From NCBI GenBank assembly GCA_040755395.1, contig JBFMAX010000003.1, positions 186,001 through 250,000 on the forward strand: a stretch of 64,000 nucleotides of DNA, given 5' to 3'. The position numbers were made by a program, and so were the translations under genes. This DNA is from Nitrospirota bacterium (GTDB taxonomy: Bacteria > Nitrospirota > Nitrospiria > Nitrospirales > Nitrospiraceae). The notes below the pieces were generated by a model. It searched no databases, had not been told where the DNA came from, and saw only the letters and a program-made list of their open reading frames with translations. Of the stretch, positions 35,762 to 44,691 are shown piece after piece (the first letter of the stretch is position 1; each line of letters opens with the position of its first letter).

Positions 35762-36745
35762 GTGACCCTGCGCCCTCTCGGCAATCTCCTGTGCGGGCGG
35801 CCGATCCTGGCCGTCTTCGAAGTCTGCTTGCGCTGCAATTCCGCCTGCGGCTATTGCAATCTCCCGCTCAATGTCGGCCGGTACGAGATGACGCGTGAGG
35901 AAATCCGGCGGGTCTTTTCCAGCCTGTACCGGGATGGCCTTCGCTTTCTGTTCATCCAGGGAGGCGAGCCGCTGCTGCGACGTGATCTGCCGGAGGTTCT
36001 TGACGACCTGGCGGCAATCGGGTTCGCCCTGACGCTGATCACGAACGGCACCCGGTTGACTCCGAACCTGGTCGCCGCGTTGGCTCGCCTCAAGATCAGC
36101 GTCTCGGTGAGTCTGGACACGCTGGATCGCGAGCGCTATCGACAAATCAGAGGGGCGGATCAGTTGGACCAAGTGCTGAAGGGGATCGAATTGCTCGCCG
36201 ATTTTCCCCGCGCCAAGTACCTGACGTGCATCGTGAGCGAGGTCAACCGAGGCGATGTCCTCGATGTCGTCCGGTTCGCGCGGGCGCGCGGATTTGTGCC
36301 GGTCGTGGGCGCCTATCACTGGGGCATCGAGCGGTATGGGAAGGTGGAGCCGGCGCTCCTCTACGAACGGCAGGTCGCGCGGGCCGTCTTCTCGCAGGTG
36401 CTCGAATTGGGGTTGGTGCCGCCGGGGTATTTCCGGCGGTATCTGCGCGACAACGTCCGCTGGCTGGGTGGAGAGTCGTTGGAGCCGTGCGACGCCGGCC
36501 GCTACAGCATCGCGATCGATGCGTCGGGCAATGTCGCGCCCTGCTTGGCGTTGAAGCCGGCCGGCAATCTGCTGGAATCGTCGCTCGACGACATCCTGAC
36601 GCGCTTCGACGGAGAAGCGATCCAGGCCTGCTCCGACCGGTCGTCCTGCAACATGCTCTGCAGCCGTGTGGTCGGGTCGGCGCTCCGGCATCCGGTCTCG
36701 GCGCTGTTGACGCCCCGATCGATCAAGCCAACGGTGACCCGATGA
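35762..36745 (+). CDS. Radical SAM protein with SPASM-like C-terminus
   Basis: The 327-residue protein begins at a GTG. The CX3CX2C iron-sulfur motif is CNSACGYC (Cys25, Cys29, Cys32), followed by the glycine motif FIQGGEPLLRRDLP. The C-terminal part has cysteines in LEPCDAGRYS, VAPCLALKPAGN and QACSDRSSCNMLC, consistent with an auxiliary cluster (SPASM type). Such enzymes often modify peptides or proteins. Its last codon overlaps the DUF547 gene by 4 bp (ATGA). Confidence 0.9.
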   Translation: MTLRPLGNLLCGRPILAVFEVCLRCNSACGYCNLPLNVGRYEMTREEIRRVFSSLYRDGLRFLFIQGGEPLLRRDLPEVLDDLAAIGFALTLITNGTRLTPNLVAALARLKISVSVSLDTLDRERYRQIRGADQLDQVLKGIELLADFPRAKYLTCIVSEVNRGDVLDVVRFARARGFVPVVGAYHWGIERYGKVEPALLYERQVARAVFSQVLELGLVPPGYFRRYLRDNVRWLGGESLEPCDAGRYSIAIDASGNVAPCLALKPAGNLLESSLDDILTRFDGEAIQACSDRSSCNMLCSRVVGSALRHPVSALLTPRSIKPTVTR

Positions 36746-37545
36746 AGCGATTCGGTATCCTGGCCGTTGCAGTCGCATTCCTGGCCGGCTGCTCCGCGGT
36801 TCCCAAGTCCTTCAGCCCGCCCGACCCCATCGCTCCGCGCGACTTTTCCCACCGAGTCTTCGACGAACTCCTGCGGGCGCATGTGAGGGACGGTCAGGTG
36901 AATTACCCCGGCATTCAGTCGGATGAGCGGTTGACGACCTATTTGAGGCAGCTCGATCGCGTCGATCCGAACGCCTTGCCGACGCGCGAAGATCGCCTGG
37001 CCTTCTGGATCAACGCCTACAACGCCTTCGCGATCAAAGGCATTCTGGACCGCCTGTCGCCGGCGACGCTCTGGGGGCGCTACCGCTACTTTATCGCGCG
37101 CGACTACCGGGTCGGCGGAAGAACGATCAATCTCTACGATCTGGAACGCAAGCTTCTGATTCCGGATTTTCGCGAGCCGCGCGTGCACTTCGCGATCGTG
37201 TGCGCGTCGGCTTCGTGCCCCAAGCTGCAATCCTGGGCGTACAGCGGCGAACGTCTGAACGAGCAACTGGACCGGGCCGCAGCGGAATTTATCAACGATC
37301 CGACGCGGAATCGGTTCGACCGCCGGCGCCGGGTCGCCTCTCTGTCCATGATCTTCAAGTGGTTCCGCGAGGACTTTGAGACCCAGGCCGGGTCCCTCCT
37401 GGCATATGTGGCGCGTTATGCGGCCGCCGCCGACCTGGCGAAAGATCTGACCGACGCCCCCTACACCGTCGAGTTTCTGGAGTACGACTGGAGTTTGAAC
37501 GGCCCCGAGCCGACCATGGAGGAACGCCATGCTGGTTCGCCCTGA
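36742..37545 (+). CDS. DUF547-domain lipoprotein
   Basis: The 267-residue protein has a lipobox (FLAGCSAV). The DUF547 signature appears as RLAFWINAYNAFAIKG, NLYDLERKLLI, VHFAIVCASASCPKLQ and SLSMIFKWFREDF. It starts by 4-bp overlap with the radical SAM gene and ends overlapping the ferritin-like gene by 17 bp, so the three are translationally linked. Function is unknown, and cysteines in the CASASC motif are characteristic. Confidence 0.9.
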   Translation: MKRFGILAVAVAFLAGCSAVPKSFSPPDPIAPRDFSHRVFDELLRAHVRDGQVNYPGIQSDERLTTYLRQLDRVDPNALPTREDRLAFWINAYNAFAIKGILDRLSPATLWGRYRYFIARDYRVGGRTINLYDLERKLLIPDFREPRVHFAIVCASASCPKLQSWAYSGERLNEQLDRAAAEFINDPTRNRFDRRRRVASLSMIFKWFREDFETQAGSLLAYVARYAAAADLAKDLTDAPYTVEFLEYDWSLNGPEPTMEERHAGSP

Positions 37546-38170
37546 CGAACGGACACCGATAGCCCGGTTGCTCACCTTCCTCGAGCGTGGGGAACGTCTG
37601 GCGCAGGAGTGCGCCGGCCGGCAGGCTCTGCTGGCGGCGGATTCCGGATCACAACGGTTTCTCACCAGCCAGGCTCGGCAGGAGGCCGGACATGCGCTGG
37701 TCTTTCAGGGCGCCATCGCCTGGCTCGGGCCCAAGCATCTGGGCGACGCGCCTTTTCTGCCGCCGCTCGAAGCCTATCGGAAGATGCTCGACACCGCGCT
37801 GGATCGGCAGGATCTGCTCGAAACCGTGTTGGCCGAACAGGTGATTTTGGAAGGGCTGGGCGAAGCGATCCTGACGCGCATTGAAGAGGGGTTGGCCAAA
37901 CGCGCGGCTCCGTTCGGACGGCTCAGGCGCATCCTCTTGCGCCAGGAGGAAGCCCATCACGGATTCGGCTGCCGCCTGCTCGAACGGGCCATGGCGGAGG
38001 GCCGGATCGATGCGGCGACACTCCGGCTTCGGGCGCAGGAATATCTGCTGCTCGCCGATCGGATGGTGTTGACGCTCGGCGACTTGTTCGAGTCGATCGC
38101 CGAAGATCCAGCCGCCTGGGCGAACGATACGAGAAAGTTTCTGCCGGAATGGCTGACCGGGGAAGGCTAG
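37529..38170 (+). CDS. Ferritin-like diiron protein
   Basis: The 213-residue helical protein shows carboxylate/histidine pairs of a diiron site: SQARQEAGHALVF (ExxH), AEQVILEGLGEAI (Glu), and RQEEAHHGFG (ExxH). The three motifs fit a ferritin-like four-helix bundle. It is the third gene of the linked radical-SAM cluster and probably an oxidase or oxygenase partner, by context only. Confidence 0.8.
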   Translation: MLVRPDERTPIARLLTFLERGERLAQECAGRQALLAADSGSQRFLTSQARQEAGHALVFQGAIAWLGPKHLGDAPFLPPLEAYRKMLDTALDRQDLLETVLAEQVILEGLGEAILTRIEEGLAKRAAPFGRLRRILLRQEEAHHGFGCRLLERAMAEGRIDAATLRLRAQEYLLLADRMVLTLGDLFESIAEDPAAWANDTRKFLPEWLTGEG

Positions 38171-38252
38171 GGGCATGAGGCTAAGGGCGAGTCGGTGACG
38201 GAATATACATGCTCGGCTTCATAGCCTCTCGCCGCTCGCCATCGTACGCGAT

Positions 38253-38999
38253 ATGGTTTCCGTCGTCATTCCCACTTACAACGAAGAAACCGCGCTACCG
38301 GCGACCCTCCGGCACCTGCTCGACCAGCCGGGCGACTACGAAGTCATCGTCGTCGACGGCGGCAGCACGGATCGCACGCTCGACATCGTGGCTTCGCACG
38401 TGGGCAAAGGGCAAGAGGCGAGAGGCAAGAGGCCCGAAATCCCTGCCCATTGCCAGGCGCCTCGTGCCCCGCGCCTGATCTCGATCGTCGCTCCTAAGGG
38501 CCGCGCCTCCCAAATGAACGCCGGCGCAAGGTACGCGATCGGCGAATGGCTGCTTTTTCTGCACGCCGATACCGTCTTGCCGGCCGGCGCCATTCAACGG
38601 CTCAATGCGCTGGAAGCGGATCGCGCCGTCCAGGCCGGAGGATTCCTGCACCGGTTCTCCGGTGACGATTGGCGGCTCAAACTGATTTCGGGTCTCGACA
38701 ACTTCCGCTGCTCGCGCAGCCGCATCATTTACGGCGACCAGGCCCTGTTCGTCCGCCGCTCGCTGTTCGATCGTCTCGGAGGCTTCCCCGATCGGCCGAT
38801 GCTCGAAGACGTGGCGTTCGGCGAGCGGTTGCTGGCCTACACCAGGCCCATCCTGCTCTCACCGCCGGTCGTGACCGATTCCCGAAAGTTCGTGAAGATG
38901 GGGGTGTGGCGCAGCTTCGTCCGCGTCCTCCTTATCATCCTCCATGCGCAGTTCCGCCTGCCGACCCTCCCCCGCGCGTTCTTTCAGGATATCCGCTGA
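38253..38999 (+). CDS. Family 2 glycosyltransferase (rSAM-associated, TIGR04283-like)
   Basis: The 248-residue protein has the GT2 start VSVVIPTYNEE, DGGSTDRTLD and FLHADTVLP (DXD-type), followed by QMNAGARYAIG and GDQALFVRRSLF. This layout is the transferase found beside radical-SAM/selenodomain genes. Residues 51-74 (GKGQEARGKRPEIPAHC...) look like low-complexity repeat DNA read in frame, an insertion compared with the family's usual short loop. It follows the ferritin-like gene by 82 bp. Confidence 0.83.
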   Translation: MVSVVIPTYNEETALPATLRHLLDQPGDYEVIVVDGGSTDRTLDIVASHVGKGQEARGKRPEIPAHCQAPRAPRLISIVAPKGRASQMNAGARYAIGEWLLFLHADTVLPAGAIQRLNALEADRAVQAGGFLHRFSGDDWRLKLISGLDNFRCSRSRIIYGDQALFVRRSLFDRLGGFPDRPMLEDVAFGERLLAYTRPILLSPPVVTDSRKFVKMGVWRSFVRVLLIILHAQFRLPTLPRAFFQDIR

Positions 39000-39170
39000 G
39001 CATTGCTAACTTTCGGTGGTTCAAGCCAAAACTCTCCGTTTACAAACTCCGTCACGCTTCGTCTAATTTCATGACGGTCGTCATGAGCCTTCGGCTCACG
39101 CTGCAGGAGGAAAATGACGGTTTGGTGAGAGGCACGGGGCTCGGGGCGAGGGGGGAACAGTCTCCGACCT

Positions 39171-39417
39171 CTAGCGCGCATAATTCATGAACGCTTCTGC
39201 TGCAATGGCGGATTCGCCGCTGCGACAAGCCGGCATGCACCTGAACGGCATGCCGGCGGGCAGGCTCGCCCCGCGCGGCCTCAACGTACTGTTGCAAGTA
39301 CGCCTCAGCCTCGTGGGGCTCCGCGTGCCAGTCTCGCTTGGCGACTGCCGGGTACCCGTTGCTCTTCTCGATGCAACGGGTGTAACGCGACGAACCGTCA
39401 TGAATTATGCGCGCTAG
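39171..39417. mobile_element. MITE-like element with perfect 20-bp TIRs
   Basis: The ends CTAGCGCGCATAATTCATGA (39171-39190) and TCATGAATTATGCGCGCTAG (39398-39417) are exact inverted repeats. The 247-bp element carries no transposase. Internal strings are shared with other elements: CTGTTGCAAGTACGCCT (23529 element) and ACCCGTTGCTCTTCTCG...GCAACGGGT (family A). It occupies the gap before the envelope locus. Confidence 0.88.
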
Positions 39418-39477
39418 CCTCGGGCCGCTAGCCTCGCGCCTATTTTCAAAACAGGCCAGTTCGAGAGGAGGATCCAT

Positions 39478-39924
39478 ATGGAGCGGCCATCTCGCGCCTT
39501 GCGGTGGTTGTCGCTCGGCGTTGCGTGTGCGTTCTTTCTGTCCGGGTGTTCGACGACGCTGGTGCGGGACGATGTCAAACGGGCGACGATCGCGGAGGCG
39601 CATTGCTCCGGAGGAGAGTGGGTGGACGATTCGTCGATCGCCGTCCTGCCTGTGCCGGTGGTCGCCTTTTTCGTGCCGCACGTGGACCTGAACGAGATCA
39701 AGGGCGCGGAGTATCTGAAACGGTGCGGCGAGGCGGCCCGGGTGATCAATCGGGACGTCAGGGTCAACCGAACTGCCTGCATCCCGGCCGGGCTGACCCG
39801 CATCATCACGTTGGGCGTCTGGCAGTGGTGTCCGGCCTATGTGTCGTGGACGGCGGACGTCAAGGCGGCGGGCGAGGCATCGGGTGACAGGCATTCGGCG
39901 GTGAAGGAGGGAGTGAACTTATGA
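39478..39924 (+). CDS. Lipoprotein, hypothetical
   Basis: The 148-residue protein has a lipobox (FLSGCSTT) after a hydrophobic leader. The body contains EAHCSGGEWVDDSSIAVLP and RTACIPAGLTRIITLGVWQW with two extra cysteines. It ends by ATGA overlap with the next gene, so both are likely co-translated. No family is recognised. Confidence 0.7.
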   Translation: MERPSRALRWLSLGVACAFFLSGCSTTLVRDDVKRATIAEAHCSGGEWVDDSSIAVLPVPVVAFFVPHVDLNEIKGAEYLKRCGEAARVINRDVRVNRTACIPAGLTRIITLGVWQWCPAYVSWTADVKAAGEASGDRHSAVKEGVNL

Positions 39925-40790
39925 AGACATCGACGGCGACACGAGCGGTGTGGTCGGCGGCGGTTCTGCTGTCGTTAGGGGGAATGGCGTCCGAGCCGAT
40001 CTTCGCGCAATCATCGGATGAGGCGACGCTCCGCGGCGCGTTCCCGCGAACGCCGAGCGGCACGGTGGACCTGGCGCAAGTGCGCGAGGCCGTCGCCGGT
40101 CAACTCGCGCAGGGAATCAAAGACGTCCAGTTCCGTGACTTCACGCTCGACGTTGAGGAAAGCCGGAGTCTGCTCCTCAGCGTCGAGCGCAACCAGAACC
40201 TGCTGGCTCACATCGGCGACTCGTTGCCGGCCGACGGCGTCGAGCGGACCGTGACGTTCCGCGGCGTGGTCGACGGCCGGCAGGTGGAAGCTCGGGTGCA
40301 GCGCCAGGAAGACGGAACGTTGCGCGCGCGGATCGAAGGCATCAACATCGGGACCCTGAACGAGGTCGACCGTGAGCAACTGGTTCGGCGTCTGAGTCAA
40401 CAAACGGGATTCGAGCGCGTTCGTCTGGAAGGTGTTGACGCCGGCGGCAACCGTGTCCGGACGGAATTCCGCGTGGATAAAGGTCTCGTGAGAAACGAAG
40501 TGAAGGGTGAAGGCCGCGGCCGGCCCGATGCCGGGCCGGCGCGAGGGGATGTGCGCCAAGAGGACAGACGGGACGATCGCCGGCTGGATCGGCGGCTTGA
40601 CCGGCGCGACGAACGAATCGTTGACCGGCGCGAGGACCGACGAATCGATCGGCGAGGCGATGGACGAGTCGAGCGCATCGAGCGGAACCAGCGGGTCGAA
40701 CGGGTTGAGCGGATCGAACGGATCGAGCGACCGGATCGGTCGGGGCGACCCGAACGGCCGGAACGGCCGGACCGATCCGGGCGCCGATAA
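39921..40790 (+). CDS. Exported protein with Arg/Asp-rich RPERPDR tail
   Basis: The 289-residue protein has a signal peptide (SAAVLLSLGGMASEPIFAQ) and a folded domain to about residue 190 (PSGTVDLAQVREAVAGQLA, VERTVTFRGVVDGRQVEARV). The tail from residue 195 alternates acidic and basic residues (RRDDRRLDRRLDRRDER) and ends RPERPERPDRSGRR. The same tail type ends three nearby exported proteins. It is coupled to the lipoprotein gene by ATGA. Tail function is unknown. Confidence 0.75.
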   Translation: MKTSTATRAVWSAAVLLSLGGMASEPIFAQSSDEATLRGAFPRTPSGTVDLAQVREAVAGQLAQGIKDVQFRDFTLDVEESRSLLLSVERNQNLLAHIGDSLPADGVERTVTFRGVVDGRQVEARVQRQEDGTLRARIEGINIGTLNEVDREQLVRRLSQQTGFERVRLEGVDAGGNRVRTEFRVDKGLVRNEVKGEGRGRPDAGPARGDVRQEDRRDDRRLDRRLDRRDERIVDRREDRRIDRRGDGRVERIERNQRVERVERIERIERPDRSGRPERPERPDRSGRR

Positions 40791-40905
40791 CGAGCCATTG
40801 GTACAGGACCGGTCACCGTGTATCCTTGAAGGCAGCTTCGCGGATCAACATGTTGGGCGCGTAGGCGCGTGAAAATGGCCATGACAGAGACAGAGGAGGT
40901 GCGGA

Positions 40906-41517
40906 ATGACGATGAAGCGGGTATCGATTCTATTCGGATTGGCCCTGGCGATCCTCTGCGCCGGCGGGCCGGTCTTCGCTCAGTCCGACGCCGACGAGGC
41001 GCGGATGCAGGCGATGCAACGGGAAGCGGAGGAGGATGCGGCCAAACGGGGACAAAAGACGCAGGCTGAACTTCTGGCCAGGCAGTTCCAACTGCCCGTC
41101 GGCGAGGTCGAGAAGTTACGGAACGCGGGGCAAGGATGGGGAGAGATCACGATCCGGCTGGCGCTGGCCGATCAGCTCGTCAAGACCTCCACGACGGAGC
41201 CTAAACTCACGTTCGCGGAGGCGTTGGAACGAGTCGCAGCGTTGCGCAGCGACGGGAAGGGCTGGGGTCAAATCGCCAAAGAACTGGGCTTCAAGCTCGG
41301 GCCGGTCGTCAGCGACATCAGGCGGTCGTTGAACGATCTGCGGCGGGACCTGCGCACCGGCCAGGCCGGACCGGACCGGATCGACAAGGCCGACAATCGT
41401 GGCGACGTGAAACGCGAGGCGAGGGCCGAACGGGTCGAGCGAATGCAACGGCCGGAACGGCCGGAGCGGCCTCAGCGGCCGGAGCGACCGGAAAAGCCGG
41501 AACGTGGCAATCGGTAG
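40906..41517 (+). CDS. Exported protein with RPERPER tail
   Basis: The 203-residue protein follows GGAGG. A signal peptide (ILFGLALAILCAGGPVFAQ) is followed by a helical region (residues 25-145). Repeated short helices ending GQGWGEITIRLAL and GKGWGQIAKELGFKLG suggest an internally duplicated DNA/protein-binding-like fold. The tail RVERMQRPERPERPQRPERP ends the protein. The tail matches the neighbours at 39921, 41612 and 45056. Confidence 0.75.
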   Translation: MTMKRVSILFGLALAILCAGGPVFAQSDADEARMQAMQREAEEDAAKRGQKTQAELLARQFQLPVGEVEKLRNAGQGWGEITIRLALADQLVKTSTTEPKLTFAEALERVAALRSDGKGWGQIAKELGFKLGPVVSDIRRSLNDLRRDLRTGQAGPDRIDKADNRGDVKREARAERVERMQRPERPERPQRPERPEKPERGNR

Positions 41518-41611
41518 CACAAGGCGCGAACAGTGCTATGCTCAATGGGGAGGAAGCGAGCGCAACAGAGGCGAGGTGGAACGTGGCAATCGATAACAAC
41601 AAGGAGGCACT

Positions 41612-41935
41612 ATGAGACCGAGGAACCTGTTCATCATCTTGTGTCTGATCGTGGCGCTGTCGTTCTCGGGCGGGATCAGCGTTGCCCAGGCCCAGGAGGA
41701 GCCGACCATTCCGCCGGGCGATTCGGAACGGAGCAATCGAAGCGGGCTACGCGGGCTCGACCGCGCGGACCAGGCGGCAGGTGAGGCGGGCCAGCACGGC
41801 CGCGACATCGCGCGGGAGAACGTGCTCAAAGGAGGAGACAGACCGGAACGGTTCAATCGGCCGGAGCGTCCTCAACGGCCGGAGCGGCCCCAGCTTCCCG
41901 ACCGGGCGGATCGACCGGAACGGCTTGGCCGGTAG
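41612..41935 (+). CDS. Small exported protein with RPERPQRPER tail
   Basis: The 107-residue protein has a signal peptide (MRPRNLFIILCLIVALSFSG), a short acidic linker, and a tail with RFNRPERPQRPERPQLPDRA. The folded part is very small, so the tail makes up a third of the mature protein. It is co-directional with the tail-bearing neighbours. Confidence 0.7.
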   Translation: MRPRNLFIILCLIVALSFSGGISVAQAQEEPTIPPGDSERSNRSGLRGLDRADQAAGEAGQHGRDIARENVLKGGDRPERFNRPERPQRPERPQLPDRADRPERLGR

Positions 41936-42074
41936 GCTGAGGGCACTTCGAACCGGATGATGATCGATTCGTAGGTGGATGGAGCATGACAGTCGAGGCG
42001 GCGTCGGGTGAAGTCCCGGCGCCGCCTTGCTGCGTCCTGAGACAAGAGTCAAAGTTTGCCGGAGGAGAGGAACG

Positions 42075-42998
42075 ATGTCGGGCAGAGGATTCAGATTCAT
42101 GGCCGCCATTGCGGGAGTGCTCGTTGCGCTGGTCGATTCGGTCGCGGGCGTCGCAGCCGAACAGAAGAACGGCCAGGAGGCGCCGAATTGGCAGGTCAGT
42201 TTCTCGCCGACCTATTCGAGCGGCAAGTATGGCACGGATACGACGACCGATATCGCCTATCTGCCGCTGTCGATTCGCCGCCTCTTTGACGACGGCGATG
42301 TCACCTTTACGATCCCCTACATCTGCATCAGCAGCACCGGCGCGGTGACGCTGCTCAGCGGGGTGCCCAACCGGGTGAGCAGCAGCGGCAGCAGCGGGTC
42401 AGGCAGCAGCGGGTCGGGGGGCGGGCCTCCGGGCGGCATTCCCGGCGGCAGCAGCGGGCCGGGGAGCGGAAGAGGCAAAAGTCCCGGCAGTGTCGAACCG
42501 ACCGCATCCACCGATTGCGGGATCGGCGACCTGATTCTTCGGGGCCGCTATTACCTGGTGGACGAGCGGGATTGGATTCCCACGATCGCGGTGACGGGGC
42601 GGATCAAGTTTCCCACCGCGGACGAGAATCGAGGCCTGGGCACCGGCGAGTTCGATGAAGGCTTCGGCGTCGAGGTGAGCAAGACGCTGGTCGGCAACTG
42701 GTTGGGGTTCGTGGATTTCGGCTACATCTTCATCGGCGATCCGCCGGGGGTGGACCTGCGGAACCAGTGGTACTACGATTTCGGCGTCGGATACAACGCC
42801 ACCAAGAATCTCTTACTCAGCGCGTACTACGAGGAGTATCGGGCGCTGATTCCGAACCTCTCCAACCCTCGCGACTTCCTCTTCGCCTTGAATTACAAAG
42901 CCACTTCCGCGCTCCGGTTCAACGCCTCGCTCCTGGTCGGGCTCTCCGACGGCGCGCCGGCCTACGGCCTGACCGGCGGGATCAGTTGGCGATTTTAG
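42075..42998 (+). CDS. Outer-membrane beta-barrel (transporter-like) protein
   Basis: The 307-residue product from the ATG at 42075 follows GGAGGAGAGG. A signal peptide is followed by alternating amphipathic strands and a C-terminal aromatic (ISWRF) typical of outer-membrane barrels. It has a Ser/Gly-rich loop (SSSGSSGSGSSGSGGG) near residue 100 that is probably extracellular and repeat-like. The pattern fits the generic outer-membrane transporter family. It sits between the tail-bearing proteins and the ECF sigma gene. Confidence 0.75.
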   Translation: MSGRGFRFMAAIAGVLVALVDSVAGVAAEQKNGQEAPNWQVSFSPTYSSGKYGTDTTTDIAYLPLSIRRLFDDGDVTFTIPYICISSTGAVTLLSGVPNRVSSSGSSGSGSSGSGGGPPGGIPGGSSGPGSGRGKSPGSVEPTASTDCGIGDLILRGRYYLVDERDWIPTIAVTGRIKFPTADENRGLGTGEFDEGFGVEVSKTLVGNWLGFVDFGYIFIGDPPGVDLRNQWYYDFGVGYNATKNLLLSAYYEEYRALIPNLSNPRDFLFALNYKATSALRFNASLLVGLSDGAPAYGLTGGISWRF

Positions 42999-43152
42999 CC
43001 CCCCGCGGTGCTGTCCATGGGGCGCGCGAAGCGGCGCCGCGTTACCACGCTCAGGAGATTCCTGTACAATCCGTTTACCGCGGCGGCCGGGAACCGTCTA
43101 ATGTCATTAGGGAAGACTCGGGCTACGCGGGGGCGCAGGCACGCAGCCGGAT

Positions 43153-43743
43153 GTGGATGGACCGATGGGAGCAGGCAGAACGGCCCCCGATGAACACGAA
43201 CTGCTGGCCCGCAGCCTCCGCCGGGACTCGGACGCGTTCGGGCAACTGGTCGAGCGGTACGCGTCCTCCATCGTGAGCCTGGCCTATCGGATGGTGGGGG
43301 AGCGGGCCGACGCCGAGGACGTGGCGCAAGAAACCTTTCTCGCCGCCTTCAAGGCCTTGCCCACGTTCCGGGCGGATGCCGGATTCTCGACCTGGCTGTA
43401 TCGGATCGCGATGAACAAGTGCAAAGACTGGCTCCGCGCGCGCCGAGCGCGGCAGGATTCCATCGAGGAGGAGGCCCAAGAAGCCTGGGCAGAACTGGCG
43501 GTGGACCGGGTCACCCCGGAACGGGCGCTCACGCAGAAGCAGGTCGCCGATCATCTGGAGCGCGCCATTCAGAAGCTGCCGCCCCTGTACCGCGAGGCGT
43601 TCGTGCTCAAGCATGTCGAGGGGCTCGACTACGAAGAGATGGAACAGATCGTCGGCGTGAATCGCGATACCCTGAAGATGCGGGTCTACAAGGCGCGGAC
43701 TCGACTCTGCCGGGCGCTGGGCGCGTTGCAGGGGACCGGATGA
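43153..43743 (+). CDS. ECF-type RNA polymerase sigma factor
   Basis: The 196-residue protein shows sigma region 2 (SIVSLAYRMVGERADAEDVAQ and FSTWLYRIAMNKCKDWLR) and region 4 (LPPLYREAFVLKHVEGLDYEE and VNRDTLKMRVYKARTRLC). It resembles RpoE-like ECF sigma factors. The anti-sigma-like gene begins 214 bp later, interrupted by a palindromic element. Start could also be the ATG at 43165. Confidence 0.92.
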   Translation: MDGPMGAGRTAPDEHELLARSLRRDSDAFGQLVERYASSIVSLAYRMVGERADAEDVAQETFLAAFKALPTFRADAGFSTWLYRIAMNKCKDWLRARRARQDSIEEEAQEAWAELAVDRVTPERALTQKQVADHLERAIQKLPPLYREAFVLKHVEGLDYEEMEQIVGVNRDTLKMRVYKARTRLCRALGALQGTG

Positions 43744-43763
43744 TGTGCGGAAGGAACAGTGGT

Positions 43764-43907
43764 ATGAAAATGCGGGTCCCATCACCGCCCAGCCGGGTAC
43801 CCGTTGCTCTTTTCCGATTGCAACGGGTGCAAGCTCGCACCCCGCCCGGTGTAGGGACCCCGCTGCGCACGGCCGGGCGCCCAGGTCGGCGCCACCCGCA
43901 TTTTCAT
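43764..43907. repeat. Palindromic MITE-like element, family A copy 3
   Basis: The 13-bp perfect arms ATGAAAATGCGGG (43764) and CCCGCATTTTCAT (43895) match the copy at 4949-5109. The element lies between the sigma factor stop (43743) and the anti-sigma gene (43957). Confidence 0.88.
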
Positions 43908-43956
43908 GCTCCAGGGTGAGCCCACGGCTCATGAATTACTGTGGGAGGGAACGGTG

Positions 43957-44616
43957 ATGGATGAATTCGAACTGCTGCTCCAACGGTTCGTGGACAACGA
44001 CCTGACGCCGGACGAGCGCGTCCGCGTGTTGACCGCGCTCGACCAGGACGCGGTCTTGCGGCGGCGGTTGTTGGAGATCGAGCTGCTCGTCGCGGAGGCC
44101 GGACGGCTGCCGAGATTGGCGCCGTCGAGCCGATTTCTCGCACAGGTCCGAGCCCGCGTGCGTGAGTCCAACGCGACGAGATGGAGCCGAATCGCGGACT
44201 GGCTGCTCACGCCGCGCGCGCTGCACTGGAGGCCGGCCGGGGCGCTGGCTGCCGCGGTCTTTGCGCTGGCGGTGGTGATCGGGGTCGCCCGTGTCGCGAT
44301 CGATCGGTCCGCGCCGCCCGCGATGCTCCAGGCCTCAACCGAACCGACCGTGCTGGTGCGGCTGGTGTTGCTGGAGCCGCAGGCGCGCTCGGTCGCGGTG
44401 GCCGGCGATTTCAACGGCTGGAATCCGGAGCGGACGCCGCTCTCCCGCGTCGATGGCGGCGTCTGGACCGCGACGATCCCGCTCAAGCCCGGTCGCTACC
44501 ATTATATGTACGTGGTGGACGGCACGCAGTGGGTCGCGGATCCCTTCGCGCGCGAGGAAAGTCTGGACGGATTCGGCTCGCGCAATGCGGTGCTGGACAT
44601 CGAACCGCCGTTGTAA
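43957..44616 (+). CDS. Membrane anti-sigma-like protein with extracytoplasmic CBM48 domain
   Basis: The 219-residue protein starts with a cytosolic N-terminus of anti-sigma type (MDEFELLLQRFVDNDLTPDE). A transmembrane segment (ALAAAVFALAVVIGVARVAI) follows near residue 95. The C-terminal domain is a CBM48/isoamylase early-set fold: RSVAVAGDFNGWNPERTPL and GRYHYMYVVDGTQWVADPF. Such domains bind glycogen-like glucans. By position it would hold the ECF sigma factor and release it on an external signal, an inference. Confidence 0.8.
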   Translation: MDEFELLLQRFVDNDLTPDERVRVLTALDQDAVLRRRLLEIELLVAEAGRLPRLAPSSRFLAQVRARVRESNATRWSRIADWLLTPRALHWRPAGALAAAVFALAVVIGVARVAIDRSAPPAMLQASTEPTVLVRLVLLEPQARSVAVAGDFNGWNPERTPLSRVDGGVWTATIPLKPGRYHYMYVVDGTQWVADPFAREESLDGFGSRNAVLDIEPPL

Positions 44617-44659
44617 GCCGGCGCCGCCCATGCTTGCGCCGCTCTGAGAGGCTGCGGTA

Positions 44660-44691
44660 CCCTCTCGCCGAGCATGTGCTCGGGGAGAGGG
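44660..44691. repeat. REP-like hairpin just before CBM48 gene
   Basis: The 15-bp arms CCCTCTCGCCGAGCA and TGCTCGGGGAGAGGG have one mismatch and a 2-nt loop. The right arm contains the GGGGAGAGGG that serves as ribosome site for the ATG at 44692. Confidence 0.8.
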
